Shown one piece after another: positions 11,154 through 22,179 of a stretch of DNA of 64,000 nucleotides (positions are counted from its first letter, which is position 1; every line of letters begins with the position of its first letter). The translations under genes and the position numbers were made by a program. Source of the DNA: Chloranthus sessilifolius (Eukaryota; Streptophyta; Magnoliopsida; Chloranthales; Chloranthaceae); assembly GCA_021018995.1 (NCBI GenBank), contig CM037585.1, forward strand, positions 67,458,646 to 67,522,645, read 5' to 3'. Under the pieces are notes generated by a model, which ran no database searches, was not told the DNA's origin, and saw only the letters and a list, made by a program, of their open reading frames with translations.

Positions 11154-11451
11154 CCCGTTGGAAGTCTGGCGCCTCTTCGACAATCGGTGTTTCTTCTTCA
11201 TATTCGATAAGCTCATACACTACAAAATTGCTACGTTGAGGATTTGATTTTGCAGAAGGTAATCCTTCATCGGTGCAATTTATGACTAAGAGATCCTTAG
11301 TAAGGTGAAGGTCAAGGCTATTGATTCTTCTCTCAAAGTCACGAAGTATCTTGTCATATATGATCACTGGCTTGTTATTTAGCCTGGATGCTTTGCGTCC
11401 TTGTGTAGGAGATGGGATAGAAGTCTTAGTAGAAAAGTCTCCTTGTTGGCC
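11154..11451 (-). pseudogene. Remnant C, left part (unrecognised minus-strand coding fragment)
   Basis: This short stretch sits between the LTRs of A and B. On the minus strand it encodes an open segment containing KPVIIYDKILRDFERRINSL and FVVYELIEYEEETP. I do not recognise the family. It is the continuation, across the insertion of B, of the fragment at 25813..26735: the five bases before B and after B nearly match. It is probably part of an older retrotransposon polyprotein. Confidence 0.5.
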
Positions 11452-11747
11452 TGTTGAGAACTGGAAAATACCATTTTTCACCCCTCAACCTGAGTCTTGA
11501 TAGACTTTTGAGAGAACTAAATAAGTGTTCTAAGTGCTTGTGTTTCAGCTAACAATAAAGACAGGCTTAACCATGAAAGCAGCTTAAAAGTTCCAAAAAG
11601 ATGATAATCCATGTCGATCCAAAGGAAGAAAGAGAAGGGACAACCTCACTAACTGTTAAAAGGTCTGAACTTAAGAGGCAAAGACCTGGTCTCAACCCAG
11701 AAAAGAAGTGTGGGGCAATTCGAACAGAAAAATGCACTACAGAGTGC

Positions 11748-11925
11748 TTTTCGAAAAGAACCTGAACTCTGCGAAAAGAACTAAAAACTCCAGGCTTAGT
11801 TTTCGAAGAGAACCTGAACTCTTCGAAGAGATGATTAACCTTTTCGAAAAGAAGAGAACTCCTTTCGAACAGAACCTGAATGTTGCGAAAAGAGCTTTAG
11901 AAGTTACAACACCTTGCGAAAAGTC
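11748..11925. repeat. TTCGAA-type motif cluster in the U3 of element B
   Basis: At least eight sites of the form (C/G)NTTCGAAAAG or GCGAAAAG occur: near 11748, 11770, 11801, 11819, 11839, 11863, 11884 and 11914. Between several of them the phrase GAACCTGAACTC repeats. Full copies are the 12-nt palindrome CTTTTCGAAAAG. The cluster lies about 380-550 bp upstream of the TATA box and recurs in the 3' LTR (24250..24380) and before the accessory ORF (19150..19485). Confidence 0.85.
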
Positions 11926-12299
11926 TCCTAAACTATGCGAAATGGTATTCTGGAGATTCCCAGCTTTTGCAAGGGTAATTCAGTAATCGTTTTCATGCGT
12001 CCCAATGCATTTAAAAACCTAGGGACATTTCAGAAGATTCTAAGCATGAAGCGAAGGCATATTCCACCCCATGTGAGCACCCAGAGATGAAATAACTTGG
12101 CGGGAACTTCTAGAAGCTCTAACAGATTTTCAAAATGCATAACAGAATTGATGCTTATGTCGCCTAATTGGCTGAACCAGATCAAGCAATTCTGATTGGC
12201 CATAACAGATCTGGATCCTTGTGCTCGACTATCATTGGTTGATACAGATCTGAGCACTTCTGATTGGTTGATACACATCTGAGCTGGACTTAGGGAAAA

Positions 12300-12310
12300 C
12301 TATAAATAGA
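12300..12310 (+). promoter_or_regulatory. TATA box of B 5' LTR
   Basis: CTATAAATAGA, repeated exactly at 24828..24838 in the 3' LTR. It is a good match to the plant consensus. Confidence 0.75.
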
Positions 12311-13300
12311 CGAACCATTTGCCCAATTTGGGCATCGAGATTTTGAGTTTCATTCCTATTCCCCCATTTCAAAACCAGATAGTTTGTCTGAAATCCCTGT
12401 AATAGCCTCACTTTTACTTGCAATTGAGAGCTTTGAGATACTTCTATAATTCAAAAGGGAGTTGTATTCAAGACTACAAATCTGAGAGCTGTTTAAGCTG
12501 TGCTTTGTAATTGTAATGGTGAATTTGAAAAGGTTGCTGTAAACCGTACATTCTCAATTGGACTCATGTTAAGGGTTCCCTCTGATCTCCTTATTGCATT
12601 AGACTCCTTTAGATTTACTGTTTTTCATGCAATTTCCCTTGATTCATTAATCCTGTGAGAATTAGTGTTTGTAACCTAATCACTCACGGCATTCGTAGTG
12701 ATGTTTCTTATTCTAAATTAAGGATTTAGAGTAAAGACTATTGGATGGTCTGTGGCAATTAAAGTGGACAGACCATAGCTATAAGCCTAAATCTAATCCT
12801 TGAGTTAGATTTATTTCTCTTATATCTGTGCTTGTAGCCAGATGAAGATTGGATCATCTCTCATTTGATCTGCAGTCATTCTCATTGTATTTCAAGGACC
12901 AAATCAAAGTTAGATATTATTTCTCCATTTTTATAAGTTTACATCAAAATTCCACCATCTCAGATCTGGATCATTTAGTTTAACTTTTACTTTTATCATT
13001 TAGTTAATGTGACAAATTTAACCTCCCATCTTATGTGCTTTCTAGATAGGATAAGAGGCCAGATCTGGTAGCTCAGATCTGGAGGTTTATCTTGCATTTT
13101 AAACAAATTCTCTGTGGACGATCTTTTACTCACTTACATTTAAAACTTGCTACAATTGGCCCTGATCTTGCAGGCTAATTCACTTCTCTCTGTGCTGATA
13201 TTTCTTTACTCTTTTTAATGTTCTAGATAACTTAGCAGTTGCAAATCTGTTTTCAAAACACAAATAAATCATGCACACTTAGAATTAAACAACAAGTTTT

Positions 13301-13318
13301 TGGCGCCGTTGCCGGGGA
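13301..13318 (+). promoter_or_regulatory. Primer binding site of B (tRNA-Asp)
   Basis: TGGCGCCGTTGCCGGGGA, six bases (AGTTTT) after the LTR. It is the complement of the 3' end of plant tRNA-Asp, the usual Athila primer. Confidence 0.95.
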
Positions 13319-13493
13319 ATTTGTTCTAAAATAGGTAGACCTAAGTTTTCATTTTTATTTTTATATCAGTACTAAACTATTCTATTGTTTATACCTGTGC
13401 ATTATTCATATCCAATTTTTGAAGGAGGGAAACTACTTAAAAAGGAATTCTGAAGGTTTGCTGTGAATAATCTAATTTTTTGTTCTGCGTTGT
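13319..13493 (+). other. Leader of element B
   Basis: An A/T-rich noncoding stretch between PBS and the gag start. I see no further signal in it. Confidence 0.6.
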
Positions 13494-15341
13494 ATGTTTG
13501 GTAGGAGGACTCTCAGCCCTGAGATTGTCCCACTGAATTTAGAAGTTGAAAGGCTATTATGAACCAAATAAACAACACAGAATTCTACTACTATGGGTGA
13601 AGAATCTCGACTTTTGAGGGATTACTTTACACCTAGTGCTTATAATTCTCCCTTTTGCATTCAATTTCCTACTGTTGAAGGAAATTATGAGATCAAATCA
13701 TTGACCATCCAAATGCTTCCTTCCTTCCATGGGTTGAGTAAGGAAGATCCATACAAACATGTGGATGAATTCTTGGCTCTTTACACCACATTCAACATAG
13801 CTGGACTTGGTCCAGAGGCAACCAAGCTTAGGATCTTTCCTTTTTCATTAAAGGACAAAGCTAGAGCATGGTTGTCTATGTTAGCACCAAATAGTATCAC
13901 TTCTTGGAATGATTTGCAGTGTCAATTTTTAGCCAAATACTTCCCAATGTCTAAAACAAGCCAATTGAGACAAAGCATCATTTCCTTCTCACAAAACTCA
14001 ATTGAAACTTTCTATGAAGCATGGGAAAGATTTAAGGAACTTTTAAGGCAATGTCCTCATCATCAAATTCCCAGATGGCAACTGGTTCAAAGCTTCTATC
14101 AAGGAATTGATCAAAAAGGCAAAAATATGGTGGATGCCTCCTGTGGAGGCACTTACTTGCAAAAAACAGTTGAGGAGGTTTGGGACTTATTTGAAGTAAT
14201 TGGTGAAAACTCAACTCAACAGGAATCTCTGTCAAGAGATATTGAAAATCCTGCTAGGTTGAACAATCAGCAAACCACCAAAGGAAAGATTTATGAGGTG
14301 AATGAGATGGAAAGAAAGATGGACAATTTAACCACAAAGTTTGATAGATTGATGGACTCACTTAAAAATCCAATGGTTGCAAGAGTAGAGGAGGCATGTC
14401 TGATATGCCAGTCCCCTACTCATTCAATTGACCAATGTCCTGCTGCACCACAGTTCCCAGATTTAGTGGTGGAACAAGCTCATGCTGCCCAATCATTTGG
14501 ATAGATGCAGTCAAATGAATATCCATGGAGAGGGCACCCCAATTTGAGGTGGAGCCAGGGGAATTATCAATCACAACAGTAGCAGCAACTAAAGAACCAA
14601 ATGCCTTTCAAAACTGCACAGCCTTATCAGCAGAATTTTTATGCCAAGCCAAATTTTCAGCAGCCCATTCCACAACAACCTGTGCAGCAATCTGCCCCAG
14701 TTCAAATCCCTTCCAGGTCCCCTTCTTTTGAAGATCAAGTCCTAAATTCACTACAGAATTTAGGATCTTTAACTCAGACTGTGAACTTTCACAGCCAGAG
14801 CATAAAGAAGATTGAAGAAACATTGGGACAGCTTTCAAATACTTTGGTCAAAAGATAGGAAGGAAAGCTACCCAGCCAACCTTTGAACAATCCCAAAGGA
14901 CAGTTCATGGTTGGAGAAGCTTCTATTTCACATGAAGAAGTAAAAATTGTCACAACTTTGAGAAGTGGAAAAATTATAAATAACAAAGTGGGTATTGAAG
15001 AAGAAAAAAATAAAGAAAATGATAAAGATATGCAGCAAGAGCAGCATAATGATAGCAGTGGGGGTGCTGATGTACCTCAGAAAAATCAAACAAATGAAAA
15101 ACAAAAAATTCAAAAAGATTCTGATAATGCTTCTAAAGCTGTAGATGAAGGACTAGTTCCTCATTTGCCATTTCCTCATGCAATGATATTTGTATCCCCT
15201 TTTGATAAAGGGAACACAAAAATAGATGAAATGATGGAGACTTTCAAGCAAGTCAAGATAAATCTACCTTTGCTTGAGGCAATCAAACAAATTCCAGCAT
15301 ATGCAAAATTTTTGAAAGATGTTTGCACTCACAAAAGATAG
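13494..15341 (+). pseudogene. Gag of element B (in-frame stops only)
   Basis: Capsid protein. The start at 13494 is chosen because its first residues (GRRTLSPE) match those of D's gag (GRRSLSPT at 46921). The Retrotrans_gag core spans 13650..14130 (NYEIKSLTIQMLPSFHGL, KDKARAWLSML). A perfect CCHC zinc knuckle CLICQSPTHSIDQC is near 14397. After it come a Gln/Pro-rich segment and a conserved SFEDQVLNSLQNLGS block near 14727, which recurs in D and E. Stops fall at 13560, 13569, 14502, 14580, 14856 and 15339, all in the same frame, with no frameshift. Confidence 0.9.
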
Positions 15342-15374
15342 TCTAGGATACAGTTATCCAAGAAGGTCTTTGTT

Positions 15375-15840
15375 GTGGAAAGAGTTAATCAGGTGTTGTC
15401 TATTGCCACACCTCCTAAACTTCAAGATCCTGGAATCCCCACAATCCCTTGCATTATTGGGGAACATACCATTGAAAAGGCTTTATTAGATCTGGGTGCT
15501 AGTGTCAACCTACTTCCATATTCTGTATATGAGAAACTAGGTTTGGGAGAATTAAAACCCACTCATGTGGTGTTACAACTAGCAGACAGATCTGAAAGGA
15601 ACTCAGTTGGGATGATTGAAGATGTATTGGTGGGAGTAGATAAATTTTTCTATCCTGTTGATTTTCTAGTTTTGGACATGAAACCTACCAAAAGCAAAAC
15701 TTCCATCCCTGTCATTTTGGGAAGACCATTCCTGGCTACAGCAAATGCTTGCATTCAATGCAGGTCTGGTATTATGGAAGTCTCTTTTGGAAACATGAAG
15801 GTAAAATTAAATGTTTATAATGCAGTCACACAGCCTCAAT
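15375..15840 (+). pseudogene. Aspartic protease domain of element B
   Basis: This is the first part of the 674-residue open segment 15375..17399, in frame with gag. The active-site motif is LLDLGASVNLLP with the Asp at residue 39 (15489..15491). The DLGA form is usual in Athila. The C-terminal ILGRPFLATANA near residue 115 completes the fold. The domain is open and could be intact, but the upstream stops separate it from gag. Confidence 0.9.
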
Positions 15841-16079
15841 TCAGCTCTGAGGAATGTTTTCATGTTGATCTATTGGATGAACTGGTAGAAGGGACTTTAC
15901 AACAGTTTCTGCAGTGTGAAGATTTCACCACAGATGCTAAAGATGCTTGGGGAAATTCTGAGGAAGAAACAATTTGTACCTCAAAGTCTGAGGAAGTAAA
16001 TGTTGTGCAAGGAACTCATAATCAATCAGCAAGTTTCTCTTCTTGGAAACCTGCTACTCTTCCCCTTCCACAAATAGCT

Positions 16080-17240
16080 AAGGTACCTTTGTTACCTTCT
16101 TTTCTCAGCCCACCTGATTTAGAACTGAAGCAGCTGCCAAAAAATTTGAAATATGTGTTTTTAGGAGATCATAAATCATTGCCTGCGATTATTTCTTCCT
16201 CCCTCACAAAGGAGCAGGAGGAAGAGCTGTTGATTGTTTTGAAAGAATATAGAAGGACAATTGGCTGGACTATTGCTGATTTGGGAGGAATCAGTCCAGC
16301 TGTTTGCATGCATAAAATTCATTTGGAAGAAGATGCAAAGCCTTCTAGGGAAATGCAAAGGAGGCTGAACCCTCATATGCAAGAAGTGGTCATGAAAGAG
16401 GTTGTTAAGTTGTTGGATGCAGGGGTCATTTACCCCATTTCAGATTCAGCTTGGGTGGCACCTACACAGGTGGTACCTAAGAAATCTAGGATCACTGTTG
16501 TAACCTCAGATTATGGTGAGCTTATGTCAACCAGACAAACAACTGGGTGGAGGGTCTGTATTGATTACAGAAAATTAAATTCAATGACCAGAAATGACCA
16601 TTTCCCTCTCCCATTCATTGATCAGATTTTAGATAAGCTAGCAGGAAAAGCTTATTACTGTTTTCTTGATGGTTATTCTGGTTACAACCAGATTCCTGTG
16701 TACCCACAAGATCAGGAAAAGACCACATTCACTTGCCCTTTTGGCACTTTTGCCTATAGGAGAATGCCTTTTGGTCTTTGTAATGCTCCTGCTACCTTTC
16801 AAAGATGCATGTATTCTATTTTCTCTGATATGACTGACCAATTTATGGAGATTTTTATGGATGATTTTTCAATCTACGGAGACAATTTTTCCCAGTGTTT
16901 ACATCATCTCAAATTGGTGTTACAGAGATGTGAAGAAACTAATCTAGTTTTGAGCTGGGAGAAGAGCCATTTCACGGTCACCCAAGGCATTGTCCTTGGC
17001 CATGTTGTTTCCCACAAGGGCATTGAGGTGGACAGAGCAAAAATTGATTTAATTGCACATTTACCACCTCCCAAAACTGTTAAACAAATCAGAAGTTTTC
17101 TGGGACATGCTGGATTTTACAGAAGATTCATTAAGGACTTCAGTAAAATAACCAAGCCTCTTTGTCATTTATTATGTCAAGATGTCCCTTTTATTTTCAA
17201 TAATGAATGCATGAAGGCATTTGAATTCTTAAAAAAATGT
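16080..17240 (+). pseudogene. Reverse transcriptase of element B
   Basis: In the same open segment. It has WRVCIDYRKLNSM, FLDGYSGYNQIP, FGTFAYRRMPFGLCNAPATF, the catalytic box EIFMDDFSIYG (FMDD at about 16853..16864), and the thumb IVLGHVVSHKGIEVD. All expected palm motifs are present and uninterrupted. It is preceded by the region with IGWTIADLGGISPAVCMHKI, typical of the Athila RT N terminus. A spacer (15840..16080) of no known domain separates it from the protease. Confidence 0.95.
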
Positions 17241-17762
17241 TTGATTTCAGCTCCAATATTGCAGTCTCCAGATTATTCACTACCTTTTGAACTGATGTGT
17301 GATGCATCAGATTACGCTTTGGGAGCTCTCCTTGGACAGAGAAAGGAAAAGCTGCCTCATGTCATAGCTTATGCCGGTAGATCAATGATTGATGCATAAC
17401 TCAATTACACAACAACTGAGAAGGAGCTGCTGGCAATTGTTTTTACTTTAGAGAAATTCAGGTCATATGTATTGAGTTCACAAATAGTGGTGTTCACTGA
17501 CCACTCTGCCTTGAAATACCTTCTGTCTAAGAAGGACACCAAACCAAGATTAATCAGGTGGATTCTCCTATTACAGGAATTTGATTTACAGATCAAAGAT
17601 AAAAATGGTGTGGAGAATGTGGTGACTGATCACCTATCTAGAATTTTAACTGCTGAGATCGATAGGCTGCCTATCAATGAATCTATCCCTGATGAGCAAC
17701 TTTTTGCTATTAGTGTACACACTCCTTGGTTTGCAAACATAGTCAACTTTTTGGCTACTTGA
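17241..17762 (+). pseudogene. RNase H of element B
   Basis: It has FELMCDASDYALGALLGQ, then a stop at 17397, then TEKELLAIVFTLEKF, VVFTDHSALKYLL and VVTDHLSRIL. The Asp-Glu-Asp-Asp set of a Ty3/gypsy RNase H is present apart from the stop. A second stop at 17760 separates it from integrase. Unlike Tat elements there is only one RNase H. Confidence 0.9.
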
Positions 17763-19016
17763 AGAATTCCTCAACATTGGAATAAAATGGATAAAGATCT
17801 TTTCTTCTCAAAGGTTAAACATTTCATCTGGGAAGATCCTTATTTGTTTAAGAGTTGTGCAGACCAAATAATAAGAAGGTGTGTCCCTGACCAAGAATTT
17901 CATAGAATACTTTCTATGTGTCATGAACAGGCCTGTGGAGGTCATTTTAGTGGAAACAAAACTGTTGCAAAGGTTTTGCAGTGTGGATTTTATTGGCCTA
18001 CACTTTTCAAAGATGCTCTGCAGCATTGTAAGTCTTGCCAGAACTGCCAGAAAGTGGGCAGCATTTCCAAGAGAAACTCAATGCCTTTACAGCCTATTTT
18101 GGTAGTTGAGTTATTTGATGTTTGGGGGATAGACTTCATGGGTCCCTTTCCTCCTTCCAATGGGTATAATTTCATTTTAGTAGCTGTGGATTATGTATCG
18201 AAATTGATTGAAGCCACAGCCACTAAAACCAATGATCACAAAGTGGTTCTTAAATTTCTAAAGGATCACATTTTTTCCAGGTTTGGTTTTCCCAGAGCTA
18301 TTATCAGTGATGGGGGAAGCCATTTTTGTAATAAACATGTTGAAACTTTATTGAAAAAATACTCTGTGACTCATAGAGTAGCTACTCCATATCATCCACA
18401 AACCAGTGGACAAGTAGAGATTTACAATAGAGAAATCAAACATATATTGAAAAAGACTGTGAAGAAGGACAGAAAGGATTGGTCCTTTAAGCTGAATGAT
18501 GCATTGTGGGCATATAGGACAGCCTATAAAACCCCAATTGGCATGTCCCCATTCAGGTTGGTCTATGGCAAAGCATGCCATTTACCAGTGGAATTAGAAT
18601 ATAAAGCCTTTTGGGCCATTTAAACATTGAATATGGATCTAACTACTGCTGGTAATCACAGGAAATTGCAACTTGCTGAGTTGGAGGAGCTGAGAATGGA
18701 TGCATACACAAATTCAAGAGTTTACAAAGAGAAAGTCAAAGCCTTCTATGAGAAAAATTTGTTGAGAAAAGAGTTCATAGCTGGCTCTAAGGTATCGTTA
18801 TTTAACTCAAAACTTAAGTTTTTTCTTGGAAAGCTGAGATCCAGATGGGAAGGGCCATATACTGTCATTCAGGCAACTCCTTCTGGAGCTGTTGACATCC
18901 TAGATCCCAGTAATGGAAGAATCTTAAAAGTAAATGGTCAGAGGCTCAAACCATGCATTGAAAATACCCAGGAGGCTCTGCTGCCCATCTATCATCAAGA
19001 GCCTCCCCAAATCTGA
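17763..19016 (+). pseudogene. Integrase of element B
   Basis: In the open segment 17787..18623 the HHCC finger is [12 protein letters not shown] plus CKSCQNC. The catalytic triad is D116 (DVWGID), D175 (AIISDGG) and E211 ([10 protein letters not shown]), that is DD35E. A stop at 18621 precedes the C-terminal domain 18627..19016 (SRWEGPYTVIQATPSGAVDI). There is no chromodomain. The true stop is TGA at 19014. Apart from two stops the enzyme looks complete. Confidence 0.92.
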
Positions 19017-19149
19017 TGGTAGACAACTGTACAATATGTTTTTATTTCATAGTTTTTGCTTAGTTTTCTTTTTCTCTGTTTTTATTCATGTTTGTTCTCT
19101 TTTCGCATGGTTTAAATATGTGAAAAGTTAAGTCGCAATGTAAAAATTG

Positions 19150-19485
19150 TCTTTTCGCAAAGTTCAATTTACTTTTCGAAAAGAATCTGGATTTGTAACG
19201 AACTGCTCGAAAGCAAGGATTTGCTTTTCGAAAAGATGTTTCTGAAGCCATTTTCTTTTTGAAAAGATGTTTCTGAAGCCATTTTCTTTTCGAAAAGAAG
19301 TTTCTGAAGCCATTTTCTTTTCGAAAAGATGTTTCTGAAGTTATTAACTTTTCGAATGGTACTGATGCCATTCTCAGTTGTAAAAAGGTCTGTTTTGGAA
19401 CTTTTCGAAAACTTAAAAAGGACTTTGCGAAATTAACTTTGAGCATATTTAAACCCTTTCGAAGTAAGGGTTTCATTTTCGAAAG
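19150..19485. repeat. TTCGAA-type motif cluster before the accessory ORF of B
   Basis: About twelve copies of CTTTTCGAAAAG or one-mismatch forms occur between the end of pol and the accessory ORF (for example 19150, 19174, 19224, 19285, 19316, 19399 and 19474). Several form a tandem array of about 31 bp with TTTCTGAAGCCATTTTC between 19230 and 19340. A TATTTAAA at 19446 may be a TATA box, about 310 bp before the ORF start. The motif is the same as in the LTR U3. Confidence 0.85.
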
Positions 19486-19760
19486 CTTTCTGAGAATGTC
19501 CTGTTCCACAGAAACCCTATTTCTTTCTTTCCTTGCGTGATTCTAGAATTTAGCCACACTTTTCTTCACCTTTGTTCGATCATTTGAGCTTTCAGAGAAG
19601 GATTTTAGCTTCTGGTCTGGGGGATTTCAGCAAGCAAGCAACACGCTCAATCAAAAACCCTAGATCTCGGTATTTTTCTGCGCATTCCCTCTGTTTATCA
19701 TTTGAAAATTTTGATTTTGCGTCAGCATTTGTTGTGGGCGTTTTCATACACAAATTGAGA

Positions 19761-22179
19761 ATGGGAAAAGCTGAAAAATCATTGGCTGCCATGTTCCCAA
19801 AATCCTCTGCTAAGAAAGTTAACAAACCTACCCCAAAAGGAAAAAACAAAACTTCAGCCAAAAGAAAACTATCAATGGATAAAGCGGATAGGATTGAGAA
19901 AGGGAAGAAAGTGAGACATGAGGAACCCATCCCTGCAGCTGCTAGTCTTGAGCCTGAGCTTCCTCCTCTGCCTATGCATTTGGTACTGCCAAATCCATTC
20001 ATTGAAGCTCAGAAGCTAATTCCTGAGCTTATTGTGCACGAAACATTTTTCGTCAACAAACCGGATTGTCTGCTATCTTTAAGATACATGAGAGATGCCT
20101 CACTAAGCAATATCCTTACCCCTCTGCCAGAGAAAATTTATCCGTGAATGGTGATGGTATGGTACCAAAACCTGGTAAAAGTCACTGAAAAAGATGTTGA
20201 TGTCCCTACCCTGGTTATCTTTATTGATGATTGCGATCTAATTGTCACATATGAAGACATAGGAAATGCTTTGGGGATACCCTTCCAATTTGATCCTTCT
20301 GGTCCATTGGCTGCACCAGAAGCAGCCACCTTTAGAGAAATGGCTGCACATTTAACCCAAGGGATCGTAGGCACTGGACAGTCCATAATGAGGAGAGACC
20401 TAGCACCTCAATTTTTATTGATGGATTCAATTTTGAGGGGAAGTTTTTATGTCACTGGGCACAGGCAAGAAAGGAGAACACCAATTTTAGAGGCTCTCAT
20501 TCATTTTTCTAAGGGGCAGTTTTTCAATGCCCCTATGTTAATTTTTGAAGCCATGGCTGATATTAGTGCCAAGTTGAAAAAGGAGCAGAAATTAGCAGAA
20601 CTCCCATTTGGTAGACTGATCACAGCCCTCCTAAGAGCTAAGTTTGACATTGATGACCAGGAGCCATTTGAAGTCATAGCTCCTCACAATTTTGGGAAAA
20701 AGGCTCGGACTACAAGCTAAGCCATGCTGAAAAGACTGAGAGAGGAAGGTGAGCTCAGACAAGAATTGCTAATCGAACTCGCAGACTGCACTGTTAATGA
20801 ACTCGCCTGCAGCCTCCCTTTAGAACTGCTCGCCAGATCCTGTGGTGACCAGCTCTTCAGCTGCACCAATACTTGAGGAAGTTGGCCTTTTACCCTCCTC
20901 ACCTAGTCCAGCTCCTGCAACTTCACCTATCCCAGCTGTCCCATCTCCCATACCCACCATTATCCCAATTGCAGATTCCCCCTCTACACCAACCACTCCA
21001 ACCATACTCACACCACCAATTTCTCCCACCAATGCCCAAGTTTTGGCTACAGATTTTATTGCCCAATCTCCTTGTACTCCTCTACTCCAAAGCCTCTCAA
21101 GTTCACCTGCTCATTCAGCCCACACACCTGAAGTATCCCATACACCTGAACCTGAGCCTTTCACTACAGAGGCTTATTCCTCATTAATGGGATCTATTTT
21201 TGAAAACGTGGGGCTTGAACCTGTCCCTATACCTGACCCTCATCATTTCACTCACTTACCTACTTCTCCCTTTACAGCCATTTCACCCATTGCACCTCCA
21301 CCATCCACTTCAGTTTTACCAGTCCCTGCTATGCATACCTCCCCCACACCTGAATCTATTAACCAAATACTTGCCTTCCTCCAATCCATCCAAGCCCAAC
21401 TATCAACACGAGAAAACCGATCATGACCAATGACCATCTCTAAACCTTAGCCTCCACATCCCACACAACTACCATTACCACTGTACCTACTGTTGATGCC
21501 CATGCTACCCAAACTAAACCAGAGGTAGTCTTGGTTGATCTGCCCACCCCCACCACTACTGCCCATGCTATCCAAACTGAACCTGAAGTACCTCTGGTTG
21601 AGTCCCCTTCAACACTCCTCACTTTCTCTGATCAAGCCACTCAGACCGACCCTGAAGTCATCCTTCTGGACACTTCTTCTCCCACTCCCACAGCTGGGAT
21701 ACCTTTGGTCCCCTACCATTCCATTCCCCTTCCCAGATTTGCCACCCTCAGAAGAGCCATGGAAGAAAATCCATATATCTGAAGAGATGTTCTCAAGGGG
21801 TTAGTTGATTTACAAGCCTACATTAGAACCCCTTATGAAAACTAGATTTGGAAATTGGAGTTATTCATGAAATTTGAGAGAGAAAATGAAGGACCTGCTG
21901 GGTCAAACTTTTCAGATGGTTCGGAGTGAGCAGCACAAGGTGACCATGTTGCAAGCACAGCTTGACCAGGAAAAATTGAAGACCACTAGACTTGGAAAGT
22001 ACATTGGCCTCACCAGAAAGATCAAATCAAAGGAATACACTGAGCTACAAAACACAATCCAAGAGAAGGCTAAATCAAGTTCAGACTCCAATACTGATTC
22101 TAGTTCTGACTCTGACAGTGGCTCCAGTTCTGATCCCATTGAACCAACCTATGATACAGATTTTGACCCCAGTTATTAA
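19761..22179 (+). pseudogene. Athila accessory ORF of B (historically called env-like / ATHILA ORF)
   Basis: Start at 19761 (ATG GGA AAA). Residues 1-55 are strongly basic (KKVNKPTPKGKNKTSAKRKL; KGKKVRHEE), like a nuclear localisation signal. Then comes a conserved globular part (20148..20720) with a counterpart in D (EDIGNALGIPFQFDPSGP versus EVMGIPAIFDPNCG; IMRRDLAPQFLLMD versus IRRRDLDPKILFID). A Pro/Ser/Thr-rich stretch follows (20842..21430), then three TQT-type motifs (21490..21660), a coiled coil (21874..22070) and an acidic Ser/Asp tail. I see no signal peptide or membrane helix. Stops at 20145 and 20718 and frameshifts near 20840 and 21430 make it a pseudogene. Its role is unknown. 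Confidence 0.75.

Larger units (their letters stand above)
11452..13294 (+). repeat. 5' LTR of element B
   Basis: Length is 1,843 bp, bounded by TGTTG and CAACA. It is nearly identical to 23954..25812 over its length. The U3 carries a cluster of TTCGAA-centred motifs at 11748..11925. A TATA box lies at 12300. The T-rich end region and the end at CAACA lie six bases before the PBS. The first bases differ from the 3' LTR by a missing AT. Confidence 0.95.

Noticed and set aside
11748-11925. Heat-shock element array
   Set aside because: TTC and GAA blocks abut instead of alternating with two-base spacing, so the classical element is not met, although a heat-responsive factor cannot be excluded.
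13301-13318. tRNA-Asp gene
   Set aside because: Only 18 bases complementary to the tRNA 3' end; it is a primer site.
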